From Rhynchopus euleeides (Eukaryota; Euglenozoa; Diplonemea; Diplonemida; Diplonemidae), in contig OY723264.1 in NCBI GenBank assembly GCA_963210315.1, positions 124,001 to 188,000 of the forward strand: DNA of 64,000 bases, read 5' to 3'. The translations under genes were made by a program, and so were the position numbers. A model generated the notes under the pieces. That model did no database searches. It had not been told where the DNA came from and worked only from the letters and a program-made list of their open reading frames with translations. Below are positions 1 to 9,827 of this stretch, in pieces. Numbering within the stretch: the stretch's first letter is position 1; each line of letters starts with the position of its first letter.

Positions 1-265
1 GCGGGGGGGGGGACGATCAGATTTGTTTGTTTAGGCGCCGTGGGACCGAATGGACTTTCCGGACCCACGGCTCGAAGGTCAAACTATACACACTGGAATC
101 GGTGATGATGCTTGGGGGCCTAGGCGCGAGGGGAACGGACGCGGGGGTCCCAACCACCCACCCTAGACGGACTATACACACGACTCTACCGAAGAGGGGA
201 GGAGGGGGAAGGGGGGGGGAGGAGGTTGCACCCTACGTGCACCGTCCTCTCCCTGCATGAACGCT

Positions 266-3200
266 TCACCTCCGCCGACGGGGCCCCTGGCCCCCTACTC
301 CGATCACCGCAGCCTGCCTCTCCTGCCCGCCGCCACGATCCCTACGGTCGCCGCCACCCCTGCCGCCGCCTCTCCCGGCTGCCCACCTGTCGCGACCCTG
401 CCTCCCTCCACCCTGGCCGTCGCCCCTCCTGTCCCGGGGGTCCGCCACCCCTCCCCCGCCACGGCCGCCCCGCGGTCGCGCCGCCTCCTCCGGGTGCCGC
501 TCACGCGTCCGTCTCTTGTCCACCCGGCTGTTCACGCGCTTGCACGCGAAGAACTCCTCCACCCGTGCCGCACTCGCCCCTTCCCGCCTCGAGTTGAAGT
601 CGGCATCAACCGACCGTCGATCCGCCACCCACTGCTTGTAGACAGCGTGTGCCGTCTCGACCTCCAACTCTGAGCGCCCGTGCTGGCCGAAGAGCTCGAA
701 CCAGCCTTCTGCCGTCCGAGGGACCCACGCCGCCTCCTTCGCTCCCTCCGCCGCCGCCTTCGCTGCCGAAGGAAACACCATCCTGCCGTCCACCTCTGCT
801 GGCCCGTCAGACCGACTCCCTGCCCACTTCCCCATACCCGCGCGAGCTGCTGAGATCAGGATCACTGACACTTGGGTGGCTGTGTTTGTGTTTTGGGTGC
901 CTCCCGTTGACGTGACCGTGCCCTCGTCGCTCATGCCGTCCACCCCCTCCGACAACTCGTCGTCGAAGGCGATGCCGCCGTCCGCCCCTCGAGGGAGCTC
1001 CATCGTCGATGCTGCTGCCGCTGCCGCCGCTGTCGCTGCCGCTGCTGCCTGCCGAGGGATGGCTGTGGGTCCGTTGTTGGAGCCTTCCCCCAGAGGTGTC
1101 GCCGCTGCTGCCGCCGCCGCCGCCGCCGCACTCGACGGGGTGCCCCCCACGGGAGCTGCCGAAGGGGATGGTGAGGAGTGGGGAAGGGCCGGCGAGTGCC
1201 GGGATGGAGTGGGTTGGGATGGAGTAGGTTGAGAAGAAGTAGAGTGGGATGATGTAGGGTGGGATGTAGTAGGTTGGGATGATGTAGTCTGAGATGTAGG
1301 GTGGGATGTAGTAGGTTGGGATGATGTAGTCTGAGATGCCGTCGGAGGGTGGGTGTTATGGGGTGAAGGGAGGGGGTGGGATGTCGAAGAAGACGGGTTG
1401 TCGAGGTGTGCTTCACCGCACCACCTGTATGTCGCCGGGGACTTGTCGCGGCACGTGAGGCACACTGCCACCCCGCACTCGCTGCATCCCCAGCACCCGC
1501 GAACGCTCACCGGCGTGGTGCACGCCCCGCAGCTCGTCTGCCAACCGACCTGGAGGCTCATCAGCCGCGCAGCTTCACACCCCCGGACGCGGATATCCTG
1601 CCCCACTGGGCACGCGTCCACCTCCAGCGCCCACTGCTGCAGCGGCTCGGGCAGGATCACGGGCACAAAGTGGCCCACCGCTGTGCCGTCTGCCTGTCCC
1701 GACTCACCCACAAACGCCACCGCCGCCATCCCTGCCGCCCGCCTCGCTGCGCGCCACACTCTGACCCCCTGGCCCTGCTTCCTGAACGCCAGGATGTTGA
1801 TGCAGAGGGCCCTCGCGAGCCCCCCGAGGACCAGCTCGTCAGCCCACGACTGCAGCCCCGGCCCTGCCCCGCTGCGGCCCATCAGCCGAGCCCACGCCTC
1901 CGGCGCCCCCTCCACCAGCGCGCGCAGCCCGGCGTGCGACACCACCGCCTCCACTGCTCGCCTCCGCGCCTCGGCCGCTGTCACAATCAGACTGGCCGGC
2001 AGCTGACCGACCACCGCGTCAAACAGGCAGTCGCCCACGGTGTACTCCGCCCGCCACCGCACCTGTCCCTGGAGGGACCCCACCAGGTCCTCGACTTCCA
2101 AACACTGTGACACATCCGCGGGGGCGGCACTCTGCCACTGGGCGATGAAGGCCGCCACAGGCTCCGTGGCCGACAGCTCCTGCACGCGCTGCCACCGGTC
2201 CGCTTCCCGCTCTCGCTGCTCGGCTGCTGTGCCCCGCACCGCCCCGGCGGGGGTCACTGGCGGCGCGCCCGATGGAGGAGGTGTGCACCCGTCTGGTGAC
2301 GCGGCCGGTGAAGGTGCTGCCGTCGCTCCCGCCCCACCCGCCCGTCGCTTCTTCGGGGCCGCACCCGGCTCCCCTGCCTCCTCGCACACCTCCTCTTTCA
2401 CCACCGCCGCCCACCCGCGGGGCCGCCCCGACGCCTGCACCAACCGCAAACGCCCCCTCGGACAAGCGCACGGCAGGTCCTCCCCACCACACGCCATGCA
2501 CGCCGCCTGCATGCACTTACGGCACCGGAGGTGGAGAGACTGCGGCCCCACCTTCTCCCTGCAAATGTGGCAGATCGCCCCAGCCTGGCCGGCGAACACC
2601 CTCTCCATCGGCTCCGCAACGGCCGCCTCTGGCCCCGCCGGCAGCTGCGATGTGTCCACCTCCACGTCGACCCGCACAAAACCCCGCCCGTCCGCACACA
2701 AAGCGAAGCGTGTCCGCACCTGCGCCTCCGGCCTCGGCCTGCACACCACTGGCTCCCCGTAGTCCCGCAGGACGAGGATCTCCACACGCAGCACCACTGC
2801 CAGCGCCCGCAGCACCGCCATGTCCGCCCATGCCTCCTGTGGCACACTGCCATCTGGCAAGCGTGTCGGCGCCCGCATCCGGCAGCTCCATTCCGCAGGA
2901 TCTGCCACTTCTGGCCGCAGCTCCGGAGCGTTCAGCACCAACCCGACTGCCTGCCTCCGCGCCTGCTCCAGCGAACACGGCGCGTCACCACCCCTGATGA
3001 CGGCCTCAACCCCGTCGACTGCTTGCCCCGTCGGCATTGTGCCCCCCAGCTGCCGCAGCTGGTACCAGGCGGGGAGACTGGCTGCACACCCCTCCTGCAG
3101 ACACTGCGCTGCGGTCTTCTCCCCCCGGGGGTCGCATCTCTTCCGCCACTGTGCCACCTTCACGTCGAAGGCGCGCTCCTCCGCTGGCGGTTCGGGGTCC

Positions 3201-6200
3201 GGTCCAAACTCCCCCTCGCTCCCGTCCTCGTCTTCCCCACCTGTGTCATCTGGCGGCACCTCCTCCATCACCACCCCCGGCATCAGGTCCCCGAACTGCA
3301 CGTACGTCGCAGGGTCGATCACCGGGGTCGCCTCCAGGCACACCTGCCTGCGTGTTCCCCCTGCCTGAGAGCACAGCTCCCCACACGCCAGGAGGGACAA
3401 CCCCACCGCCTTCTGGAACGCCCAGCCCATGCTCCGGGCTGCTTGCTGGGCCAGCCCCACCCTACCCACGCCCAGCCTGGACGCCCCGATCGCCACCAAC
3501 CTGTTCATGATGGAGGCCGCGCGCTGCCCCCAGCCTCCAAACAGTTCGATCACAAAGGGCTCAAAGGCCAGCCGACCTCCTCGCACCGCCTCGTCGTCCC
3601 GGTACTTGCGGACCTTGTCCGCTTGCCGACGCGCTGCGGCCCCGCCCACCGTCCGCGCCGCCAACTGGACGTACGACGGCGCCAGAGGATTCACCACCGC
3701 GACGTCGATCGCAGTGACCCTGCCGTCCATGAACCCTTGGCGCAGAGTGACATCCCCTGGGCGCCTCCTGTCCTGCAGCAAGCCGGCGGTTTCCCGCTCC
3801 GCACCCAGTCCCACCTTGCGGGCCATCCCCAGGAGCGCGTCGGCCACTGCCTCGTGCCGCAGCACCGCCCCCCCGCCCTTCTCGCAGAGCGCGGCGTGTT
3901 CCCCATGAGGATCCAGCACCCCGTCTCTCCCACAGCACCCACACCGCTCCAGCGATCCGAACAGCGGCAGCCCCATCCGGAGCCGTAGCACCGCCTGGAA
4001 GGCTTGCGCGGGCATCGCCTCCCAGCGGCCTGGGCTCCCTGTCAGCCATGCCCCACACCCCCTCAGCAGCTGCGAGTTCAGCCTGGCGCGCGTCGCAGCG
4101 TCTGCACCCTCCATCAGGGCGTTGTACCCTGCCTCCAGGATGCCGAGGGACAGGGTGCGCTGCTCCGGGGCTCTGACTGGGGGTGCATCTGGGTCCACCT
4201 GCCACCCCTCTGCCACCATCTCGTTGTACGAGAGCGCGGTCCGCCGCCAGCCCTCCGCGTCCCAGACGAAGTTGCGGTCCAGCCTGCGGCAGAGCCCCGC
4301 AGTCCCTGCACTCGACGCCAGCGCCGCCGCATGCCAGTGGTCCGCGGCCTTACGGACACCGAGGCCGCCGACCCGCACCGGGAGCGACGCCTGCAGCACC
4401 GCCTCCTGGGGGAGACACTCATCCTCGTACCCCAGGAGCCGTGCGAGGCTCCGCTGGACCCGCGCGTCGTACCTGTCCAGATACTTCGTCGCCCCCGTAG
4501 CCCCTATAGCCCGCATGAAGAAGACCATACGAGCAAACCCCAGGCACTCCCGCAGCAGGACGAAGGCGGTCTGCGAATCCGACAGCTTGTCCAGCGCGTC
4601 CAGCGACCTGACGAAGACCTTGACCCGAGCCTGCATGTACTCCTCGCACCATGCCGCGTCACCAATGGGGGCTCCGAGCAGCTCGAAGTTGCTCTCCCGG
4701 ATCCATCGGATGCCCTCAAGTGGCGATCCCTTGGGCTTCTCCTTCACCTTCAGGCCCCACCCTTCCCATGTCGCGAGGGAGTGACCCGCTATGTCCACCA
4801 GCTCACACTTGTCCTCCCGGACCGTAAGCCCCATGTCCCGGCTGCGCCGCACGATGTGCTCGTACGCTCGGCTCACCGCGTACCCTGAGCCCATCACCAC
4901 CCCGTCATCGAGGAACCACACTGTCCCTTGGACACCCGGGAGTTGTGCCACCTCCTCTGCTATGGGCGCGATCGCCAGGGAGAAGAGCAGCGGCCCCAGG
5001 GGGTCCCCCTGCTGCACACCACATGCTGACTGCAGGCGTTTATCCCCAAACTGCAGGTTCGTGGGTTGCGTGTAGCACCACGCCACCCACGGCAACATCC
5101 CCGGGAACTTCTCCTCAACCTGCTTCAGGAAGGCTGTGCGATCGACCGCGTTAAACGCGTTCGTGTAGTCGATCTTGAGGATGCACGCGTCCTGGCCCTT
5201 GCTCCTCGCAGCGAAGTTGGCGACCACCGCCGTCGCCGCCTCCGCCCCCTGCCGTACACCCACCCCGACCTGCTTACCCCGAAGGAGAATCGTCTTCGCC
5301 TCGTCCCGATGCCTCGCCGCGATGAGCTTCGCCACCAGGCGCCTGATCGACTCGCCACACGCGATTGGCCGCACATCCGTGTCCCCCTTGCGGAGCGCCG
5401 TCAGGCTCGCCCCCGCCAGCCATGCCCGTGTCGTGTCCGGCGCCGCCCCCCGCGCCAACCCGTTCACCAGATGCGTGAGCGCCGGGAGGGCACGTGCAGT
5501 CGGGTGCGCCACCGCCGCCTTCAGGTGATCCGGCCTGAGCCCGAGGGAACCCCCTGCGGACCCCGTGGGAAACCCGTTCACCGCCTTCAGCACTTCCAGC
5601 GGGGTAAACGCCTCACAAAGTGCTGGGTCCACCTTGCCGCACTGCGCCGGCTTCCCCGTCGGGTGTTTCTTCTGGAGCTGCTGCAGCGTCTCGTCCGACT
5701 GGGGGGCGACCGCATCCGGTGTCAGAGCCTTCACCGCCGCCGACGTGCGGCCCTGCGCCGTCAACTTCTGCACCCGCCCCTGCCAGCGCCGGTGCTCCTC
5801 CGTCGGGTCCCCCTGCCCCGCCGGGGGCCGTGCTGGCTCGCCCCCGGGCTTGCGCTTCCCCGCCTCCGCAGCCCACACCTGGGCGTGCTCCCCCTGGCGC
5901 AGCCTCCCGATCAGCAGCCGCCGCTGGCGGAGCGTCTGGGCCTTGCGCGCCTTGCCCATCCGCTCCTTCCGCAGCGCGAGCTGCGGCACCATGGCGAGCA
6001 CCCGGTACGCCGCGTCCGTCTGCGTCGCTGCCGCCTCCCGGCACGCGTCCCGGAAGCACGCCGCCCATTCCCCCTGCAGCTCTCTGGGGACCGCCTCCCA
6101 CGTCCGCACCCCCGACTCGGCGATGCGCCCCCACTCCGGCAGGCCCTCGTAGCGGCCCTGGGCCGCACTCGGCTCCCCCAGCTCCTCGGCCTGCACCTTC

Positions 6201-7213
6201 GGCTCGCAGGCCCGGCACACCTCCGCCTGCTTGCGCTTCGAGTCCGTCAGCGCCATCACCGTGCTGCACACCGCACACGTGCGCAGGCCCGACTGCCGCA
6301 GCAGCTGCTGCATCTCCCGGGGGGAGATACCGTCCTCTTCCACATGCTTGTTCATGTGTTTGGTGAGGGACGAGCGCTGTATCGACGACCCGCCCCTCAC
6401 CAGCGAGCGGGAGCACGTGTCGACCGGACACCAGCACTTCGACGTGGCGACCTCGACTAGCTTCCCCGAGATGTCCACCCCGTCGCCTCCCTCGGCCGGC
6501 TGCTCTCCCGCGTTCTGCGCAGTCAGGGTGGTGCGCTTCGCAGCCCGCTTCAGCTCTGCTAGCGCCGTAGCGGACGCAACGACCTTCTCGTAGTGGGTGC
6601 TCGCCAGTGCCACCACCCGCAGCGGATCCCCCTCCTTCCTGCCCGGTCCCCTCGGCGCTTTGGGGCGCGGCTTCGGGACCGCCCCGATGAGGAGCGTGGG
6701 CTGCCCCGGCTGCACCACCAGCACCTGGAAGTCCCCCTCACGCGCCGCGAGGTGCAGGGTGAGGTGGTCCATGTGCCTCTCCGCTCGCACCCCGCATAGG
6801 TACTCCGCGTATGCCTCCGGCGACTTATGCCTCCTGCGACGTATGCCTCCGGCGATTTTGCCAAGTTCTGTATGCAGGCAGCTTATGGTTTTGCCAAGTT
6901 CTGCACGCAGGCAGCTCCTGGTTTTGCCAAGTTCTGTATGCAGGCAGCTCCTGGTTTTGCCAAGTTCTGCATGCAGGCAGCTCCTGGTTTTGCCAAGTTC
7001 TGCATGCAGGCAGCTTATGGTTTTGCCAAGTTCTGCATGCAGGCAGCTCCTGGTTTTGCCAAGTTCTGTATGCAGGCAGCTTATGGTTTTGACTGTCCTG
7101 ACGCAGCACCCGCGTCGCGTGCGCGCCCTGCCCCCGATGCGGCACACAGTCGGCGCCGGCGCCGCTGCAGCTCGCCAGCCCGTCGGCAGCCCGTCTGCCC
7201 GCCCACCGTACAC
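266..7213 (-). CDS. Retrotransposon polyprotein: Zn fingers, RT, RLE nuclease, OTU protease (2,315 codons)
   Basis: Domains in order, numbered from the Met at 7213. Residues 44-120 are a run of 11-residue repeats (SCLHAELGKTR type). C2H2-like and C2C2 fingers lie at about 262-290 and 313-336. Reverse transcriptase spans about 540-900, with the first catalytic Asp in IDYTNAFNAVDR (D682) and the FLDD box at 768-770. A CCHC-like knuckle near 1092-1109 precedes the restriction-like endonuclease (RPGDV D1154, IDVAV D1170, K1200, then EPFVIELFG). A degenerate OTU-like block occupies about 1380-1515 and a Cys-rich zinc module about 1548-1585. A second OTU domain at about 1717-1855 keeps GDCLFDAV (C1729) and GHFVPV (H1848). 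The tail is Ser/Thr/Pro, poly-Ala and finally Arg/Gly-rich. Target-primed reverse transcription is the family's known mechanism. The real start is uncertain because the N-terminal repeat region is open in several frames. Confidence 0.85.
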   Translation of the reverse strand: MYGGRADGLPTGWRAAAAPAPTVCRIGGRARTRRGCCVRTVKTISCLHTELGKTRSCLHAELGKTISCLHAELGKTRSCLHAELGKTRSCLHTELGKTRSCLRAELGKTISCLHTELGKIAGGIRRRRHKSPEAYAEYLCGVRAERHMDHLTLHLAAREGDFQVLVVQPGQPTLLIGAVPKPRPKAPRGPGRKEGDPLRVVALASTHYEKVVASATALAELKRAAKRTTLTAQNAGEQPAEGGDGVDISGKLVEVATSKCWCPVDTCSRSLVRGGSSIQRSSLTKHMNKHVEEDGISPREMQQLLRQSGLRTCAVCSTVMALTDSKRKQAEVCRACEPKVQAEELGEPSAAQGRYEGLPEWGRIAESGVRTWEAVPRELQGEWAACFRDACREAAATQTDAAYRVLAMVPQLALRKERMGKARKAQTLRQRRLLIGRLRQGEHAQVWAAEAGKRKPGGEPARPPAGQGDPTEEHRRWQGRVQKLTAQGRTSAAVKALTPDAVAPQSDETLQQLQKKHPTGKPAQCGKVDPALCEAFTPLEVLKAVNGFPTGSAGGSLGLRPDHLKAAVAHPTARALPALTHLVNGLARGAAPDTTRAWLAGASLTALRKGDTDVRPIACGESIRRLVAKLIAARHRDEAKTILLRGKQVGVGVRQGAEAATAVVANFAARSKGQDACILKIDYTNAFNAVDRTAFLKQVEEKFPGMLPWVAWCYTQPTNLQFGDKRLQSACGVQQGDPLGPLLFSLAIAPIAEEVAQLPGVQGTVWFLDDGVVMGSGYAVSRAYEHIVRRSRDMGLTVREDKCELVDIAGHSLATWEGWGLKVKEKPKGSPLEGIRWIRESNFELLGAPIGDAAWCEEYMQARVKVFVRSLDALDKLSDSQTAFVLLRECLGFARMVFFMRAIGATGATKYLDRYDARVQRSLARLLGYEDECLPQEAVLQASLPVRVGGLGVRKAADHWHAAALASSAGTAGLCRRLDRNFVWDAEGWRRTALSYNEMVAEGWQVDPDAPPVRAPEQRTLSLGILEAGYNALMEGADAATRARLNSQLLRGCGAWLTGSPGRWEAMPAQAFQAVLRLRMGLPLFGSLERCGCCGRDGVLDPHGEHAALCEKGGGAVLRHEAVADALLGMARKVGLGAERETAGLLQDRRRPGDVTLRQGFMDGRVTAIDVAVVNPLAPSYVQLAARTVGGAAARRQADKVRKYRDDEAVRGGRLAFEPFVIELFGGWGQRAASIMNRLVAIGASRLGVGRVGLAQQAARSMGWAFQKAVGLSLLACGELCSQAGGTRRQVCLEATPVIDPATYVQFGDLMPGVVMEEVPPDDTGGEDEDGSEGEFGPDPEPPAEERAFDVKVAQWRKRCDPRGEKTAAQCLQEGCAASLPAWYQLRQLGGTMPTGQAVDGVEAVIRGGDAPCSLEQARRQAVGLVLNAPELRPEVADPAEWSCRMRAPTRLPDGSVPQEAWADMAVLRALAVVLRVEILVLRDYGEPVVCRPRPEAQVRTRFALCADGRGFVRVDVEVDTSQLPAGPEAAVAEPMERVFAGQAGAICHICREKVGPQSLHLRCRKCMQAACMACGGEDLPCACPRGRLRLVQASGRPRGWAAVVKEEVCEEAGEPGAAPKKRRAGGAGATAAPSPAASPDGCTPPPSGAPPVTPAGAVRGTAAEQREREADRWQRVQELSATEPVAAFIAQWQSAAPADVSQCLEVEDLVGSLQGQVRWRAEYTVGDCLFDAVVGQLPASLIVTAAEARRRAVEAVVSHAGLRALVEGAPEAWARLMGRSGAGPGLQSWADELVLGGLARALCINILAFRKQGQGVRVWRAARRAAGMAAVAFVGESGQADGTAVGHFVPVILPEPLQQWALEVDACPVGQDIRVRGCEAARLMSLQVGWQTSCGACTTPVSVRGCWGCSECGVAVCLTCRDKSPATYRWCGEAHLDNPSSSTSHPLPSPHNTHPPTASQTTSSQPTTSHPTSQTTSSQPTTSHPTSSHSTSSQPTPSQPTPSRHSPALPHSSPSPSAAPVGGTPSSAAAAAAAAAATPLGEGSNNGPTAIPRQAAAAATAAAAAAASTMELPRGADGGIAFDDELSEGVDGMSDEGTVTSTGGTQNTNTATQVSVILISAARAGMGKWAGSRSDGPAEVDGRMVFPSAAKAAAEGAKEAAWVPRTAEGWFELFGQHGRSELEVETAHAVYKQWVADRRSVDADFNSRREGASAARVEEFFACKRVNSRVDKRRTRERHPEEAARPRGGRGGGGVADPRDRRGDGQGGGRQGRDRWAAGRGGGRGGGDRRDRGGGQERQAAVIGVGGQGPRRRR
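6854..7088 (-). repeat. 33-bp tandem repeats at the retrotransposon 5' end
   Basis: Seven units of about 33 bp (core ggttttgccaagttctg, then trinucleotide variants and gcaggcagct) run without interruption, and the last is followed by a partial unit. The period is a multiple of three, so the frame stays open and gives 11-residue peptide repeats. About four units of the same array survive in the deleted copy at 9558-9700. Confidence 0.95.
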
Positions 7214-7239
7214 GTCGCCAGCAGCTTATGGTTTTTTTT

Positions 7240-7405
7240 CGAGAATCTTTGCAGCTGTTGTTTGTCTGGGCTAGTTGGTACAGAATACAAGGTACAAGAG
7301 ACAAGCAAGACAAGAAACGAAAAGAAGAAAGTGAAAGAAACACACATGAAAAGATCACACACATCAAACGACACGCCAAAAATGGCACAGCCTCTGGACA
7401 TCCAC
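7240..7405. repeat. 166-bp direct repeat, copy 1
   Basis: This block starts gagaatctttgcagctg and ends ctggacatccac, and appears base-for-base again at 8337-8502. It begins immediately after the T-tract at the 5' end of the retrotransposon. It has no convincing coding content and does not show TG..CA LTR ends. It may be duplicated target DNA or the end repeat of another element. Confidence 0.9.
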
Positions 7406-8336
7406 TTAGCCAGCGAGGACCACACTGGTGACAGATTGCTCGTACATAACTCCAAAAACGGGGGGCTTGGTTGCTTCAATAGCATATGGTTGATAGCCGC
7501 CAACCGCTTTTGTGTTATGTGCAAGGAACCTGAAGTGGAAGTTGCACATTACACATTGCAATGAATGCTGAAACACAGAGTGTCACAGGAAACGATCGAG
7601 TAATGAAAAACTCAAAGAAAAAGCCCAAAAGGGAAACACAAGCTAGCTGGGACAACGCTAGGGTTCAGAAAACTGCTCTTTGTAGTGATGGAGGGGCTTG
7701 TTGGTTTGTTTGTAGCCGCAACGCATCGACACAAAGAGAGGTCTCTGTTGTGCACCGAAAAAGTAGAGAAAGGGCCAATGGTGAAAGCAAAAGGCAGTGC
7801 TGTCTATGACTCCACCGCCTGCAACACTAGTCAACCCCTTGTGCGAAGGGGGAGGGGCCAGGCACAGGTCAGCAGCGACCACCCAGAGGGGCTACCCGTT
7901 GAGGGCTTAGAGCCGCAACGTGGGGGCAGGATCAGCTCCAGCAGGATCTTCTCAGGCATCGCGCAGCTCCAGCACGCCCGATCGCGGCACTAGGGAAAGC
8001 ATTGGCGAGGCTTTCACGCCCCAAAAGGGGGGCAACCCTGGATCCTGATCTTCCTACAGGCTGGCCTGCAGACGTCCATGTGCTCAAGCCACTCATGCAA
8101 TTAGAGCAACTCAGAGGGAACAGCCCAGGGCCTTATGCTCGCGCACACTGCCCTGACCCATGCACAGGTCCGATTTCTCCCGAGACTCACTCAAGAGGCC
8201 CCCCAAGGTCAATTCCAAGGATCTTAATACCAGAGCTTGCTTTGGTTTCCCCTCCAATGAGGGTAATCACAGGGGGCGCCACGTGAAGGCAGCAAGTTGG
8301 ATTTTATCCCCCCCTTTTTTTAGGGGACATCCGGAC
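7406..8336. other. 931-bp spacer between the 166-bp repeats
   Basis: No gene, RNA or known element was recognised. Short frames here have no family character. Together with its flanking repeats it forms a repeat-spacer-repeat unit of 1,263 bp. Confidence 0.5.
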
Positions 8337-8502
8337 CGAGAATCTTTGCAGCTGTTGTTTGTCTGGGCTAGTTGGTACAGAATACAAGGTACAAGAGACA
8401 AGCAAGACAAGAAACGAAAAGAAGAAAGTGAAAGAAACACACATGAAAAGATCACACACATCAAACGACACGCCAAAAATGGCACAGCCTCTGGACATCC
8501 AC
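8337..8502. repeat. 166-bp direct repeat, copy 2
   Basis: Second identical copy of the block at 7240-7405. Identity ends abruptly on both sides (ccgga before, gtttttt after). Confidence 0.9.
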
Positions 8503-9027
8503 GTTTTTTGGTACCCGGGGGCGAACCGGGGGACTGCTACTCTCCACCTCTGCTCTTGGGGTGTCTGCTGCTTGTCGAGATGACATGCAGGGCGGAAGCC
8601 AACGACACAGTTGCTGTTGGCCACGTGTGGCAGAGGCTAGAGGCTAGAGGGCCGTGTACTTGGCAAGTTCGAACAACAAGGGCCAGACCTCTTCTACAGT
8701 CTCTCCCCAAATGGCGACCGTTCGAAAAGTCCAGGGCCCAGAACGCGCAAAAAACAGGGTTGAAACAGTCCCTGTCGAGCGGTTTGCGGGACCGAGCGGG
8801 CCATCCCTCCAAACCACTCGAACTGGGGGAGGGAACTGCAGAGGAGGGGCGGAATCGAGGGGAATAGTGGAATCAGGGAGCGAATTTACAGGGGTCCGTG
8901 GTGCCGTGGCTCTCACACACGTTCTGCTGGTGCCACTCCGAGTTTGTGGCGAACTTTTTCGGACACCACCGACCCCCCCAAAGGGCAAGACTATTCACAC
9001 TGTGCAAGACTCTATTAAGGGGGAGGG
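8503..9027. other. Gene-free stretch left of the shortened retroelement
   Basis: I see no gene here. The segment contains repeated actattcacac / actctattaag phrases that resemble ctatacacac phrases inside the retroelement 3' region (95-190 and 9115-9220). Part of it may therefore be older 3' sequence of the same element. Confidence 0.4.
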
Positions 9028-9827
9028 GCGGGGGGGGGGACGATCAGATTTGTTTGTTTAGGCGCCGTGGGACCGAATGGACTTTCCGGACCCACGGCTC
9101 GAAGGTCAAACTATACACACTGGAATCGATGATGATGCTTGGGGGCCTAGGCGCGAGGGGAACGGACGCGGGGGTCCCAACCACCCACCCTAGACGGACT
9201 ATACACACGACTCTACCGAAGAGGGGAGGAGGGGGAAGGGGGGGGGAGGAGGTTGCACCCTACGTGCACCGTCCTCTCCCTGCATGAACGCTTCACCTCC
9301 GCCGACGGGGCCCCTGGCCCCCTACTCCGATCACCGCAGCCTGCCTCTCCTGCCCGCCGCCACGGTCCCTACGGTCGCCGCCACCCCTGCCGCCGCCTCT
9401 CCCGGCTGCCCACCTGTCGCGGCCCTGCCTCCCTCCACCCTGGCCGTCGCCCCTCCTGTCCCGGGGGTCCGTCACCCCTCCCCCGCCACGGCCGCCCCGC
9501 GGTCGCGCCGCCTCCTCCGGGTGCCGCTCACGCGTCCGTCTTATGTTTTACACGCGTCGGCTTATGGTTTTGCCAAGTTCTGCATGCAGGCAGCTCCTGG
9601 CTTTGCCAAGTTCTGCATGCAGGCAGCTCCTGGTTTTGCCAAGTTCTGTATGCAGGCAGCTTATGGTTTTGCCAAGTTCTGCTGCAGGCAGCTTATGGTT
9701 TTGACTGTCCTGACGCAGCACCCGCGTCGCGTGCGCGCCCTGCCCCCGATGCGGCACACAGTCGGCGCCGGCGCCGCTGCAGCTCGCCAGCCCGTCGGCA
9801 GCCCGTCTGCCCGCCCACCGTACACGT
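9028..9827 (-). mobile_element. Internally deleted copy of the non-LTR retrotransposon
   Basis: Positions 9028-9541 match 1-514 with a few substitutions, and 9558-9827 match the 5' end of the full element including four 33-bp repeats and the last bases cacgt (7211-7215). About 6.3 kb in between is missing. At the junction (9541-9560) there is a short scrambled stretch resembling a broken 33-bp unit. Both ends are kept and the middle is lost, which is not the usual 5' truncation of non-LTR elements. The right end abuts the broken gene at 9828-11625. Confidence 0.9.

Larger units (their letters stand above)
1..7239 (-). mobile_element. Non-LTR retrotransposon with restriction-like endonuclease, apparently intact
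   Basis: A single uninterrupted minus-strand frame fills most of this block and encodes zinc fingers, reverse transcriptase, a restriction-like endonuclease and an OTU-type protease. The 5' end is on the right: sequence shared with the shortened copy at 9028-9827 stops at 7215, followed by a T-rich tract and then a 166-bp direct repeat starting at 7240. The 3' end lies at or beyond the left edge of the window, because the shared sequence begins at position 1. No LTRs and no target-site duplication could be defined. The element type follows from the domain set; assignment to a named clade would need a phylogeny. Confidence 0.85.

Noticed and set aside
6854..7088. CRISPR array (33-bp period)
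   Set aside because: Units are directly adjacent with no unique spacers and are translated as peptide repeats.
257..7274. Long plus-strand open frames opposite the non-LTR polyprotein (for example 2531-3988, 4004-4888, 5066-6460)
   Set aside because: They mirror the minus-strand gene, are Pro/Arg/Ala-rich from GC bias, and show no domains.
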